This document shows positions 25,680 to 38,202 of a DNA stretch of 64,000 nt, piece after piece. The first letter of the stretch is position 1. Each line of letters begins with the position of its first letter. The notes under the pieces were generated by a model. The model saw only the letters and a program-made list of their open reading frames with translations. It did not search any database and was not told where the DNA came from. Source of the stretch: Edolisoma coerulescens (Eukaryota > Chordata > Aves > Passeriformes > Campephagidae); the NCBI GenBank assembly GCA_013397115.1, contig VWZW01001682.1, forward strand, positions 124,510 to 188,509, in the 5' to 3' direction. Made by a program: the position numbers and the translations under genes.

Positions 25680-26267
25680 TGCAAGAGCTACAAACAGAAC
25701 TCTGGCTGGGATTTTGATGCACAGGACTTTTCCTTAATGAGATTTCCAGCATTATTTTTAAAAGCGTGAGAGATTAAAAACTCTGTTGGGGGAAAAACAT
25801 ATTGAGAGCCAGCATGCCAGCTGCCAATCTAAGACTGTGTGCATCACGGCTAAATGGTCCAAAGACAAAAGGATCTGTGCAGGTCCTGCTGTACAGGGCA
25901 TTAGTTTATATCGTGTTACAGTCTTTCAAAGGCAGTTATTAAATACTGGATTAAGGGTGGTTTGGCAGTTGGACTTTAACCCTTCGTTTTTCCTGGTCTG
26001 TTCACCAGTTTGTTTTATGAAGCTTTGAAGGAAATCACGATGAATATACTGCTCTCCATGAGTGCACAGAAAGGCCCTCGTATACTCTTGTGAAGTTTTA
26101 TAAGTGACTGGGAATCACATACGGAAGTGAAAAGCATTAGCTTGTGTGGCAAAACCACAAATATGTTTTCACACTTCCAGGCAGTGCCAAATGCTATAGT
26201 TTGGTTTCCAAATCTTTTTTTTTTTTAAAACGGGTAACTTGCTGAACTCTTCTCAAGACATCTGCAC

Positions 26268-26291
26268 TCAGACCACATGCAGGTGGTCTGA
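26268..26291. repeat. Perfect inverted repeat, 9-bp stem with 6-base loop
   Basis: TCAGACCAC at 26268-26276 and GTGGTCTGA at 26283-26291 are exact reverse complements separated by ATGCAG. It overlaps the left edge of the old repeat described at 26284-26445 and may be part of its palindromic structure. Confidence 0.6.
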
Positions 26292-26445
26292 TTTTCAGAG
26301 ATGCTGAGAATAGACTGGTGTTGCTGGCTTTGATGTGACTGAAGGGAGTTTAGATTTTTGAAAACATAATAATTTTTATTATTCAGTGGCGAGATGAAGA
26401 ATTGGGAGGCTAAATTTAGGTGCCCAAGTTCAGATATGCAGATGT
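26284..26445. mobile_element. Probable ancient amniote interspersed repeat, family not named
   Basis: TCTGATTTTCAGAGATGCTG followed by AG, then TGACTGAAGGGAGTTTAGAT and TTTTGAAAA, then TAAATTTAGGTGCCCAAGTT, follow in order a repeat common in amniote genomes (pattern: CTGATTTTCAGAGGTGCTGAG ... GACTTCAATGGGAGTT ... TTTTGAAAATC ... TTAGGTGCCTAA). I recall the pattern but cannot assign a library name or class. Divergence is high, so it is probably shared by birds and reptiles. Confidence 0.5.
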
Positions 26446-28384
26446 TATGACTTTTCTTGTTATTACAAGTCCCCTTTGATCAGGGTGTTCTGACACCTGT
26501 CTGAAACCCTAAATCAATATCAATACTTTTATCAGGTGCATACAGAAAAGTGCAATGATGAGGCAGAGCAGCAGGGATCAATGCCATGTCCTTCAGAGTG
26601 ACAAACAATGAAATACAAAGCTCATTTAAGAGTTAATGTTGATGGTACCACACAATGCAAAGGGTAAAGATTTAGAGGTAGTATCTAAGCAGACAAATGT
26701 TTATGGTAGAGAACATTGCAAAACATAATTTGTGTCTTGAGGAGATTGTGATTTTTTTTTTTTTTTTCTGAGGAAAAAACCCCATTAGCTATTCTTAAAA
26801 GCAGTGCTTTTGGACCTTCTCAAAAGGCATGGATATTGCTAAGCAAAGGTTTGTCTTGGAACGCACTGCTTTTTTTTTTTCTGCATACATTCCACTTTGT
26901 TTCAAGTTTTCTTGGCTGCTCATTTTATTTTATTGCTCATTTAGGGGCAACCGTGAAGTGTGGAAAGACAATTGTGTAATTTTTCTTAGATGGAAAATAA
27001 GTGTTATCTAATAAAAATCTATTGAAATAGCGAAACCCAGAACAAGAGCTGGGTGTAAGGCAGGCATAGGTCGAGGGGGAACAATAAGGAGGGAAAGAGA
27101 CATGCAGTGATAAGAGGAGTGTAAAGGAAAAAAAAAACCATTACCAGAATGTCTGATTGAAAAAATCAGTTTGTGGTTGTATCCTGTTATCTTACAGCAC
27201 AAAGCAAGCTATCTCTTTTGGTTGCTTTTGTTTCCAGTAACCACAGAGGCTTTTGGAGAAGACTAATGTAGTTTTGTGTACAAAAGAAAATGTTTTAGTA
27301 TCTCATCCCTGCCGGGAATTGGTGATGGTAGTGAGTTGTTCCCCGATTCTGAATCTTCAGTGGCTTATTCTAAGTTTCCCAGGTGAAAGGATTGCATTCT
27401 CAGATTGCTTCAGTGTTTTGCGAGGAGCAGATTAGTTGTACATGCTTTTAATAGGCTTGCTTTCCCCTGAAAATATAGTGGTGGCTTTGCCTTGGATGAA
27501 CATGCCCTCTGGGTCATGTTTAATTCTGCAGATTTATACCGAGAGATGTTTTGCTCCTCATGTAAAGCAGTTCGCGTGAAATACTGTAGTGAATTTTCAA
27601 GAGTATCAAGAACAACCTTATGGAAAATGGAGTCTCCAGGGCAGTTCCAGAACGTTCTTTTTCAGTTTAAATGAGGGCTTTATTTTCCTTTCTAAAATAG
27701 AAGCAAAGGTATGTGCAATTGTATAGACAGCTTCTGTGAAATATATTTCCAAAGCAGCTTTTAATAGCCTTTGTTAACTGGCTCTTAAAACATCCTTGCT
27801 GGCCTGTGGAGATGTTTCAGATGTCTAAGAGAATTTGCAAGACAATAGTTCACTTTTTCAGCTATTTTCAATTATGATTAAGTTCATATTCAGGAAAGCT
27901 GGTGAGGTGGCCCTCTTGTAAAATGAGTGCCAAGTGCCCTTGGCCTCTGGAGGCAGCAGCCAGGCAAACCTTCCCAAACATTTGTTACTCTGGTGAGCCC
28001 TGACCAAAGCAACCCTGTTAAACAGAAAGATGGGAATGTATTCCCAGCTTCTGTTTGCTTGGAATTAGATTGCCTAACTAGTTATTTGGATCACCCACTT
28101 GTGGTGATTTTCTTTTCAATTAGCTACTTTGAATAAAAATTACAATACTGAATCAATCTTAGAGAGCAAGCATTTGAACTTCCTGGAGTGTGTTTCCTTA
28201 TCTTTTCATTTATTAGATGTTATAATTTATGCATCACCAATGTGACTGCTTTTAAAAAATTTTATTCGTGATGAAAAGTACTCTGTGGTAGAATAGCTTT
28301 TATCTTCCCCCACTAGCTGAGCTGTTTTAACCACACTTGTATTGAAGAGTGTTCCCATTAATGCTGTTTACATGGTATCTCTGG

Positions 28385-28431
28385 TTATATATATGTTGTG
28401 TGTATATATATATATATAGATATACACATAT
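28385..28431. repeat. (TA)n/(TG)n compound microsatellite
   Basis: TATATATATG, then TTGTGTGTA, then an uninterrupted TA run near 28403-28418, then GATATACACATATC. It can fold on itself (TA-rich cruciform potential) and is probably length-polymorphic. Confidence 0.85.
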
Positions 28432-29214
28432 CTAGTTGTGAAAGGTTCAAGGAGACACCCTGTGTAGCATTTCACAGACAGGGCAGAGGAATATTGCTAA
28501 ATCAGGAGTTGGGTTGTTTGGTTTTGGTTATCATTCATCTTAATGCTTTAATGGATTTGGTTTTGTAGCATTTACATATAGCCGTGAGGTAAAAATAGGT
28601 CAGAAGTAAATATCTTTGCAAAGATTAAATATGCTGGAGGTATAGTGCCCTTGCAGTGATTTCAGTGTGTAAATTATTTTGCAAGGAAAGCAGTAACTAT
28701 CCTTGTCAAGTCTGCTGATGATAACAATTTTCCCAGGATAGCTGATCTTTGGCTATAACATACCAGGTACAGCGTTGAGTAACTAATCACAGTAAAGTAG
28801 TATGCAAAAAATATTCCGATATTTTGTGTTTTAAAGTGTATTTTGTGAAGTAACCAAATTGGACTTTGAGGTAACAGAAGTTCCTCAGACACCAGTATGT
28901 GCAAGAGTCAAATGTGACAGGCTAATCCAGAGCTCCTTGGAGTGGTTTGATGGAGTGAGTGAGAATTTCTCTGCAGAAAATGAGTGTAACATCACACTGG
29001 GCATTGCTGATGGATTTCATCAACACAGAGAGGTTCAGGAAAGGTTAATGGGAGTGTGTAATGTGGTGTAACACAAACTCTCAATTACTAAGGAGTTCTC
29101 TAATGTCAAGGTGAGGAGAGGTGTGCTGTTGTGACTCATCTTGCCATGCAGATCAAGAGGAAGTTAACAAAGTTGACTGTGGTTTATTGAGCAGGACATT
29201 GGAAGAATAATCAA

Positions 29215-29375
29215 GAGAGCTTGTTCTCTTTGTAGTTCTGAACTGTTGTGTGACATTGGGCACATCACTGAATTTAGGTATAGCCCAATTTCCTCTTCTA
29301 TGAGGAGATTTTGATAGATACATGCTTTATAAAGTTTTTGAACCTCTGTGGATGAAAAACTTTATACTAGCTCTG
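29215..29375 (+). mobile_element. Probable ancient MIR/CORE-type SINE, sense
   Basis: GTTGTGTGACATTGGGCACA-TCACTGAATTT resembles the SINE block CTGTGTGACCTTGGGCAAGTCACTTAACTT. The following CCCAATTTCCTCTTCTATGA resembles CTCAGTTTCCTCATCTGTAA. The 3' part, TTATAAAGTTTTTGAACCTC then TGTGGATGAAAAACTTTATA, resembles the tail AAAGCGCTTTGAGATCCTCGGATGAAAAGCGCTATA of old amniote SINEs. Three blocks in the right order make chance unlikely. Confidence 0.6.
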
Positions 29376-29398
29376 ACCTAAAATAATTTTCTTCAACA

Positions 29399-29424
29399 AC
29401 AAAATAAAATAAAAAAAAAAAAAT
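29399..29424. repeat. A-rich tract
   Basis: AAAATAAAAT followed by a run of about 13 As. It lies 3' of the SINE-like segment at 29215-29375 and could be secondary low-complexity expansion near the old insertion. Confidence 0.75.
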
Positions 29425-32400
29425 CATAGCTCTTTATTTTGTAAAAGTTGCTTCACTGAATGAGTACATTTTAGTCAGGAGGACCAGATAACAGCATAAC
29501 AGTGGCACTCTAATAAAACCACCCCAGCACAGGGTCAGTGTGATAATGGGAAAATACAAAATCTCTTCCAAATAAGAGATTCATGGATGAGTCTATTGGA
29601 GGAGTGCACCATCTGTATTTGATATCTCTGCCGTGGTAGTGCCAGCTGAGTACCCTTCTGCTCAGTGGAAAAGCTCAGACTCCCACTCACATGCACATGT
29701 GATGCTGGAGAAGGCTTTTCATTTGGCTTCCAGTGGGGTTTATTCCAGCAGTGCATACATGGTTAGTGACCCCTCAGCTCTAATGAAGCGTTCAGAGGCT
29801 GTGCTGTGAAATTTTAAATCTTCTACAGGGAATTGCTCTACCATCTCCCACATGCAGAAGGGATGTGTGCTGGTACAGCGCAGCACTGCAAGAGCTCATG
29901 CCACATAAGGTTCAAAGTGTCACTGGTTTTATCCCATCAACTTGAACATGGATATTGTCTTATAAAATGCTGTGATAGGTTTTCCAGATGAATAGTAATT
30001 AATGTTCCTTATTTTGATTGAAAAGCCCAAAGCCGTGTTTTGCTATGCTCCCTGTTCTGTGCATAGGTGCTTTAATTTCAACACAACTGTTAGTGGGGTA
30101 AGGCAGCGACTAACGAGATATTTTCAGTTTGCTCCATGTATATTGCAGGTTTTGGGTTCTATAATTTAAAAAGCCAACAAAACCTAAACCTGCATAAAGT
30201 GGTGGTAAAGAGGAAGAGGTGTTTTTAAAATATCCTGAATAAATGACATTTTAAAAAAGTTTTGTGCAGTTGTGCTAAAAAAAATACATGTAAAAAATTG
30301 TTATACATTAAGAGGAGAAAATAAAAGGGGCTTAACGTTAAATTGTGATGAAGAATAGATTACTGAAAGAAAAAAGGATTTCTTTATGCATAGAAAAGTA
30401 GTTTATTATCAACCGTCTGATCCCTACAATTTAAAAGAACTTGATGCAAAAAATCAAGCCTACTTCAATTAGGAAAGTCAACTTGGGTTATAAATTCAAG
30501 CGTTAAGGGGTAAAGAATTAAGTCAGAACTATGGCATAACTTTTGACTCTGGTAACTAAAGAAACTGCTTTAAGAGCTGCAAATTGTATCAGCTGTGAGC
30601 TTTTTGCAGCCTTGCAGTCTCATTCATTGATTACATCTGATTGGTGGGGCACCTCAAATACAGAATCAGAATAATTGTAATAAGTTTATTAACTCCTGTG
30701 GCCCTTCAGTCTGGCCCTTCCTCTCTGAAGGGAGTCGCTGTTAGGACTTGCATGGCAGAGGGAGCAAAGCAAATCCAAACAGTTCAACCACTGCACAGCA
30801 CAGCCCTTCTGCTGGGCCAGAGATATTAATTGAAATCAAAAGCTGGTGATTTAATCAAAAGTGTATGTTTCTACAATCTCACATTTGCAATGTTGAGGCT
30901 TGAACATCTGAAAGTGGTTTTTTGAAAATGGCATGGAGTAAACATACTATTTTTTTTTTCATGGAAACAATGATTGGATATTTGATCTGTCATTTGCATG
31001 CTGGTTCTGCTTTTTCATTATAAAACATAAAATGTATATATGCACATATAGTTTTTACATGACAAAACCTCTCAAGCAGCAACTTTTGTGAAGTGTGCGC
31101 AGTACAGCCATGAAAGCACCTCAGAGACAAGTAACGTTTCCAAATATGCAACATGGAGAGATCACTTTTAAAATATTATTACAAGATTCCTGTTGAATTC
31201 CTTTCTTTAATCAGGATGGTAGTGGTATTTACTGGCTCTGAAAATCCCAGGGAGTGGGAAGAATTTTCATCATAAATGGGTGTAGTGTTCTGCAGATGTA
31301 CAAAGCAACCAGAGCCCTTTTGAAAGACTGAGACTAAGGACTGTGCACGCTTGTAAGTAACTTGAAATATTTCTGTATAGAGCATAAAGGTGAATGTCTT
31401 GATTTTGATAAGACTTGATGGAGGTAGATACAAATAGGAACACAAAGACCATGTTTCTCTTTAGTTTAAAAACAAGGAGAAAAAATTCAAGCTGTAGCTG
31501 ACAGTCTTGTTTCAAGAGTGGACTTTTCCTGACTTGGTCACTTGAACTCTGTGGGTTTTGGTGTGGTTTAGCTTTGTTTTGGTTTTGTTTGTTTGGAAGG
31601 TTCTTTGGTATTTTTTTGTTAGTACTTTTTGGTTTGTGTGTGTTTGTGTTGCTCTTTCAGTGCCAAATATTTGGATTGCATTAAACACTTCTGAGCTGAG
31701 TTTTGTACAAATTGCTTTTTGGTTTGTTATTTCTAGATGATCATTTACTAAGAAAAAACCCCCACACCTAAACCAGTGAAAAGCATTAAGCGTTCTGACA
31801 GTGAAATACTGTCTGTCTTTCCCCGGTGCTTATGTGAAATGATCTGGCAAAACAGATACTGAAGAAATAATGTATTTTTTGTGGGCTTTCTCAAATGATA
31901 AATGTTCTTGTCTCTCTAGAGAATTTCTTACCAAATGCTGATTTTTGCAAGCAGACAGAATCAGCATTTCAAGTTTATTTTTTATAACACAGCAAATCAG
32001 AAGTTGTATCTGCTTCATCTTTTAGACAATTGGAAATTAATTATCAAAAGAAATTTCCAACTATGACTAATATTTCATACTCTTTTTTTTTGCAAATTGT
32101 TTATAGCAAAGTTAGAGCTGTTTTCTCTCCTTTTAATAACAATACACATGTATTATTGCCTGTGTTACAAATTATGAGAATTATCAGTATCTCTTAATGA
32201 AGTAAAATTATGGAATATTGAAAAAAACCTGAGGGTTGAATTCTTTTTTTAATAAAACAAAACAGCAACTTTATCATCAGCTTCATCATTTTTACAGGGA
32301 AGGGAAATGTCAATTTAAGGCATTGCTTGTACGAGCACCTTCATAGTAGCAGTACAACTAGGTAGTTTGCAAGTCTGGAGTGTGAAGGTGAGCCTGGCCC

Positions 32401-35400
32401 AAAACCTTGTTTTTTTCACCACACTCTGATACCATTTTGCTTAACTGGAACAATAGTGCCATGCTGCTTTCTCAAGATGACAGCAAAATAAAATAATTTC
32501 ATTTAAAAACAAAATTAAAATTTATCTTAAAGGGACTATGTCTTTGCTGTTTAATTTATTTAAACTAAGCCCAAATTTAACATGTAAAAATTTAATGGTG
32601 GGGAAACGATGAGGACCTGGAGGTCAGACAGCCTCTGCAATGAAAGGAAGAGAATGCAATATTAATGATGGCCTCTGTTGTGGTTTTGTTGTGGTTTTGT
32701 GTTTTTTTCACTATCTCGTGTGATTCAGGTTTCTTGCCTTGATAGTTGTTATAAAATCAGCAGCTTTCCAGATGGAATCTGAATCTCGAGCGTCCTGAAG
32801 AGCGAGCACTGAGAGCAAGGGCTCAGACACACCCGGGTCAGGCTGGCACCTCTCCCCTCCAGGCACAAGGAGACCAAAAACTGCTGGAAGTTTTTTGCAA
32901 CCACATAATTTTCCTGTTTTGGAACCTTCCAATGATGGCTGAAAAAATGATAGAAGTGCTTTTTTATGGCAATGAAATTCAGAGTATAAAATGCATATTA
33001 CGTAAACCTCTTGGTTGTCAGGGTCTTGCAGACCAAGTAGGCGCTCTTAGTTCTGTTGCAAATGTTCTTGAAGGTTTCCAACAACTGAGTAGACATGCAC
33101 CATGCAAGATGTGGGGTCTTTTCAGATAGATCTTAAATAATATCTTCTGTTTCTTCCAATTTATTCTTTTGTGTTGGAACTTCGCCATTTGAATCATGAA
33201 AAAATGAGTTTATTTATTTACTATGAACTGGCATAATTATAAGATCATAAATTATGAGTTAAGAAATCATTCACATCTATTTTGAGTGGAAGTTATTTTT
33301 AATTTTTAAAAGCACCAGTTACTCAAAATTGAGAAGTGTGGCTTTTTAATATGCTTTCGCAAGAGCCTAATAGACCAAGTGGTAGGATTCTGTGTGCCTA
33401 GAAAATGTTGTGGATTTCAACAGTACTATTCAGTCTTCAGGCAAACGCAGTGAATAATTGCCTGGTTTTCTTCACTTGATGGCAAAGCTTAAATCAATAA
33501 ATCTGATGACCTGAAAGCTGTCTCTTCAAGTGATGCATTTTAGAATACTTTCTAAGAACTCAAAGGTCAAGTCTAAAGGAAACATTTTTATCAGAAGGTG
33601 ATGTGTTGAACATGATCTGTGCAGCTGGAAATAAGTGATTCAAATTTGTACTTGATTTGTTTTAAATTCTCCAAAGCTTCAAATCCTGTGGGATGTGGAC
33701 AGACTTTGACATCATTAATTAACTGGCAGTGTTTTCAATTTACTGATCATTTACTGCATTTTATCACGGTATTTGTCACAATAGCATTTACCTCTCTTTT
33801 CTACTGTGTTCCTATATTTCTATTGTTCTTATATTCACTGTTCTCCAGTGAATTAAAAAAAAAGTATTTTTCTATTTTAGAAAAATCACTTTTATCTGTA
33901 GGAATGACATAAATGGACTTCAAGAGTTGAAATCAGAACTCTGTTGATGGTATCTAAGTGCAGATCAAAGAGGCAAAAACCCCTAAATCTCCCCTCCTGC
34001 CTCGAGGGAGCAAAATGCAAGGGGTCTGTTTGAAGTTTCTTAGGTTGCTAGATTGCTATTAAGGTCTCAGACTAGAGACTCATAACAGGAAATAGAGTGG
34101 AAAAATGAAATTAATTCTGAAATTATATAATATAAAAAAAATTTGCCCTAAATATTTAGACAACTTTGTATTTTTAACTTTGTTTTGAAATTGTCTGTAA
34201 ACTATGTTTCGTTAAATATTGTTTCATTATCAAAACATTCACACAAGTTTTTACAGACAAGTGTAAAGTTTAAAGGAAGTCCAAAGGGTCATTCTACCTT
34301 AAAAATTAGTTTTGTTGGGGGAAATGGGTACAACATTGGGTGCAAGCATTCTCTTAACAAAAGAGTCTTTTCTTGCATCGCCAGCCAGGTCCTGACTTAT
34401 TCACTGTTTTGAACATTTTAATGTTCATCCTGGTGCTTTGAACCACTGTTTTTGGTCACCTTATTCTTCATTCTCTCTCTGGAGTTATATAAGAAACATC
34501 ATTCTGCAGGCAAATTTTAATGATAAATCTTTTTGATGACACCATTTCATCCCATTGACTCAAATGCTGTGGGCTGTCCCAAGAGTCTGCCGTAGAGGTT
34601 TGGAAGATATTTTTGGCAGCCAGGGCTAAAACTGGCAGGAGGCAGGTGTGCCTTTCTGCTCCCTCCCAGTGCCATGGAGGAGCAGGTTTGTGGTTAAGTG
34701 AAGGGTTTGGTGATGGGCAGTGATGAGTTCAACATAACTGTGCATGTTTTAGAGAGAGAGAAGCAAACAATCACTGCAGGGAAAACCAACAGTTCTTAGA
34801 GTACAGGCTGCAGTGGGATAACGTGGGAAAGAAGAGTGTTCTCAGCATTAAATTCTTTATAATAATTAATTCTTACAAAGCTTCTTTGTAAACTCTGATA
34901 AGGAAAAAAGTATTGATATGCAGAAAATAGAGGATAAAAATTGTTTTGAATCTACTTTTAGTGCTTAGGCATTCTGGGAGATATTCACATTGTGGAACGG
35001 GGTAATGCTCATCCATACTGGATAAAAGATGCTTTTATGTTCGTGTTTGGATGAAGGCTCATGTTCATGTGGTTTGTTTAGGCTTTTCTTTGCATGAAAA
35101 GCTCAGCATGTCTAGATAAGCTTGTAGTGTAAGTATTCATAATGTAAGCATTGTATAAAGCTTGTGAAATAGGCATCTACAGGAAGCTCAGATGAGGAGG
35201 AGAAGGTTTCTAGGTTGCTAAAGCACAGGGATTGCCAATCATATCACTGTTTTTACAAGATTTTTGGAGGAGATACAAGGGTTTTTTGCTACTTTTTTTT
35301 GGCTCTTATTTAGTTGTGGGGAGGAGTAATTTAAACATTGTGAAGGGGAGTTATTATTTTCCTACAGTGCATGAGATAAATATTTTTATTATTTTTTAAA

Positions 35401-35566
35401 TGGAGTTCTGGTTCTAATCCAGTTGTTCTCTCCCCATGACAGCATCTTGGCACAAAGCAGCCTGCTGTCACACAAATAAACATCAAATAAATGAAGAATG
35501 TCAGCAAAAGTGTAATATAAAACAAATAATTAGCTGTCAAAATTTCAACTGGTTCCCTGTGAGTAA

Positions 35567-35596
35567 CTTTTCCCTATTTTTCTTTTCTTCTTCCAG
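35567..35596 (+). promoter_or_regulatory. CACNA2D3: Polypyrimidine tract and 3' splice acceptor of the CACNA2D3 exon
   Basis: A nearly uninterrupted C/T run ends in CTTCTTCCAG at 35587-35596, immediately before the first in-frame codon (AAA, Lys). This is a strong vertebrate acceptor. It fixes the exon start independently of the protein match. No branch-point call is made, because several weak candidates lie between 35540 and 35566. Confidence 0.9.
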
Positions 35597-35713
35597 AAAT
35601 ACAAAGAATATGAGAAAGATGTTGCAATAGAAGAAATTGATGGCCTTCAACTTGTGAAAAAGTTAGCAAAGAATATGGAAGAAATGTTCCATAAGAAGTC
35701 TGAAGCTGTACGG
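35597..35713 (+). CDS. CACNA2D3: CACNA2D3 internal exon (probably exon 3), calcium-channel alpha-2/delta-3 subunit
   Basis: The 117-base exon translates in phase 0 to 39 residues beginning KYKEYEKDVAIEEIDG and ending MFHKKSEAVR, with no stop. I recognise this as the N-terminal extracellular part of alpha-2/delta-3, roughly residues 70-107 of the mammalian protein and just ahead of the VWA_N/VWA region. The family is a secreted, GPI-anchored auxiliary subunit that raises surface expression of Cav channels and modulates their gating. The stretch is rich in K and E and looks helical. The start is set by AG at 35595-35596 after a pyrimidine-rich run, and the end by GTAAGC at 35714. The exon is a multiple of three with phase 0 on both sides, so skipping it would keep the frame. 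Alpha-2/delta-1 has an equivalent small exon at this place, hence the exon 3 call. Both flanking introns run beyond the window. A retrocopy is unlikely because splice sites are intact on both sides and no adjoining exon sequence is fused to it. Confidence 0.95.
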
Positions 35714-35719
35714 GTAAGC
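35714..35719 (+). promoter_or_regulatory. CACNA2D3: 5' splice donor after the CACNA2D3 exon
   Basis: GTAAGC follows the CGG (Arg) codon directly. The site matches the GTRAGN donor pattern and leaves the exon in phase 0. The next residues of the known protein (RLVEAAEE) are not encoded here, which supports a true exon end. Confidence 0.9.
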
Positions 35720-38140
35720 AGCAGATCAGTCTGCTATTTCCTCCTATGATGTAAAACTAAATATATGATTTAGGCTCTGCTCTGAAGGCTGTACTAGCAA
35801 TTGAAGGTGCTGAAGTGGAAATGCTAAAGTGTTCAGAAGTATTTTAAGATCACTGTTCAAGAGAATAGATTTAAATTATTTATACCATCAATAGATAAAT
35901 GTCAGAGTGTGCAACAAGATTTGGTCTTCCAATTTCCAATATGAGTTTGTAAAGTATCACTTGTGTGCAGTAAAACCTAGCTGCATATGGTTAAAATGTT
36001 AGATTTTAAAATATCCAACCAAAGCAGACCTAATTTCAGTGCTCACTATTATAAAAATAGTATTGCAGGGAAATGTCTGAGTACATTAACTGTCCTTTAG
36101 TTCAGAAAAAAATGCAAACACTTCAAATGGGACTAAATCCAAAATTCCTTTAATTGTGGTAAGTGCTACATCACTCCTCAGGCAGGCAGCTTACAAATGA
36201 TCATTAAGTGACTAGACAGCTCTCTGTACATCTGTAAGTTTTTGTGCTTTTTTCTTTTATTTTGTTGGTTTTTTCAGTCTCCATTCTGATCCTCCTTTTG
36301 TAGTCGCTTTGGTGTCTATTAGACATGCCATAAAACCAAGAAAAAGTTCAGACTTTTATATTTTATTTTATCAAATAGAAGTTTATTGTAACACGTGTGT
36401 TCTGAAGAATAACAAATCTTCCTGTTGTAGCTTTCCTTTTGCATTATTCTTTTCTAGAAAGTGAGGTGATTGCCTGAAACAATATTTCCTGTTGCATCCC
36501 CTCTATCAGCAAACTCATAGGACATTATGGTGATGCTGTTTACCATCAGCTGCTCTATTTCAGCCAGACTTCTCTGCTCAATTGGGCTGAAGATCTTTAT
36601 TTCTCCACTGTAGAGCGGGAGGTATCGGCCGAGGACAGGGATTCCTTTTGTGTGACTGAGGATACAATTCCACCTTCAGCCTTGTATTATTTGTTATGGT
36701 TCAAAAGGGAGGAAAGAATTTGGCTACGTATTAGAGGTTGAATTTTCAGAGCTGGCAGTGAAGTAAAATATATTTCAGCTTGTAAAACACACTTGGCAGG
36801 GAAGCAGAGAAAGACAATAAACATGGAACCCCGCAATGCTATTTTTACAGTGTGTTTTTCAGAGGAAAAACTACACTTTAATATGTGTGCAACAGCTTCC
36901 AGAAGCCTGAAGAATATTGACTTGGGGAAGGGGGAGGACTCTTTTCCTTGTTTCTTAGCAGAGAAAACTGCTCCCCTGAGATCATAATGTGAACAAAGCA
37001 TTCTTGGAGCAGCACTTGCTTAGAGCGAGAAGTGACCAGTGAGCTGCACTCTTGGCTGATGAGGGAATAGAATTCCATCAGTGAGGAGTGCTGGTGGGGA
37101 AGAGCAGTTTGTGTCTCAATTAGAGCTTCATAACAAACGTTTTGAACAGGTTTGGTCTTTTCATACAGACAGTGTTTTTATCTAAGGAGGAAAAAATACA
37201 GGATCAATATAGACCACCATGCTCTGAGTAAAAACGAGCCCAAATTCTGTGAAGTTAAACCATGCGTGTAATCTTGAGTGAATGGATTTTAGTGCTGGAA
37301 AAAGTGACTGAAATCCAGAGCCTTCTTTGGAAGGTTTCCATCTTTGGAAAGGAAGCTAAAAGTGTGGTTTGGACAGGGTCACTTCTCTTAAAAAATTATC
37401 TGTTTAGTGTACTTTCCAATGCATAATTATATAAATCAGTCCTTCTTGATGCTAGGGGTGTAATGAGTGACCTGTTCTACTCTGGTAGTAAGTAGTGCTT
37501 AGTAATTTGCATCCTGGGAGGTACAAAATCCTTTGGTACAATGCAGGTTTTGCATAAGTTTTATCCTTGGTACATCACAACTTATTTTCCCCTCATATCT
37601 GGGGAGGTGAGATGGGAATTAGAAAACTCCTGTGGACTAAAGACCTTGTTCCACCCTGATACTGGATCATCTTGTCTCTAAAATAATAGAATTTTGACAT
37701 AAGCTTTTGATGGAAACTTGTGCAAGAGCACTGAAAAGTAGAGTTCAGAGTTATATATCAGATATATTGGTGGTAATGTTGGAGGAACTACTAAATGAAG
37801 AATACCTCACAAAATATCTCTCAGCCTTAAAAATAATGGGGAAACAATTATGAGGGTTCAAATCCAAGGACTCAGAAAATGTATTCCAATGTTAGCCCAA
37901 ATTGTTACTCTACACCAGTCATTGAATTAGCTTCGAGTAGACATCAAAGTCCATGGTTGATTAAAATGTTTTATCCAAAAGCATTTTGGATTAAACATGC
38001 TTCTTCAGGTTCTAGTAGATGTAGCACTCTGTGACAAATGTTCAGAAATTCCCAGTACAGAAAATGTTTGATTTGTAGAAAAGGCCAAAAAGAAAGACCT
38101 GGAAATATAAAAACAGGATGGAAAGGCCTCAGGTTTTGTC

Positions 38141-38202
38141 TTTTTTTTTTTTTTTTTTTTTTTATTCTTTTTTCTTTTGTTGTTGTTGTTGTTGTGGTTG
38201 TG
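38141..38202. repeat. Poly-T run followed by (TTG)n
   Basis: Twenty-three Ts start at 38141, then a T/C-rich spacer, then about seven TTG/TGT units to about 38202. On the minus strand this reads as (CAA)n followed by poly-A, the layout of a drifted A-rich retroposon tail, but no adjoining element body is recognisable. Confidence 0.9.

Larger units (their letters stand above)
25680..35566 (+). other. CACNA2D3: CACNA2D3 intron immediately upstream of the exon: no gene recognised
   Basis: AT-rich sequence holding poly-T tracts at about 26216-26226, 26752-26767 and 26871-26880, an old interspersed repeat at 26284-26445, a TA/TG microsatellite at 28385-28431, a MIR-like SINE at 29215-29375 and an A-rich tract at 29399-29424. 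None of the open frames (up to 97 codons, e.g. 33619-33912) shows similarity to a known protein. I searched by eye for the preceding CACNA2D3 exon (KLWASAFGGEIKS region) and did not find it. Confidence 0.55.

Noticed and set aside
25463..25752. Minus-strand frames rich in F, W, V and C, resembling membrane proteins
   Set aside because: The hydrophobic string comes from the T/G-rich complement of a low-complexity tract.
35436..35630. 64-codon open frame running into the CACNA2D3 exon
   Set aside because: It crosses the acceptor site and reads the exon in the wrong frame. The correct reading starts at 35597 after AG.
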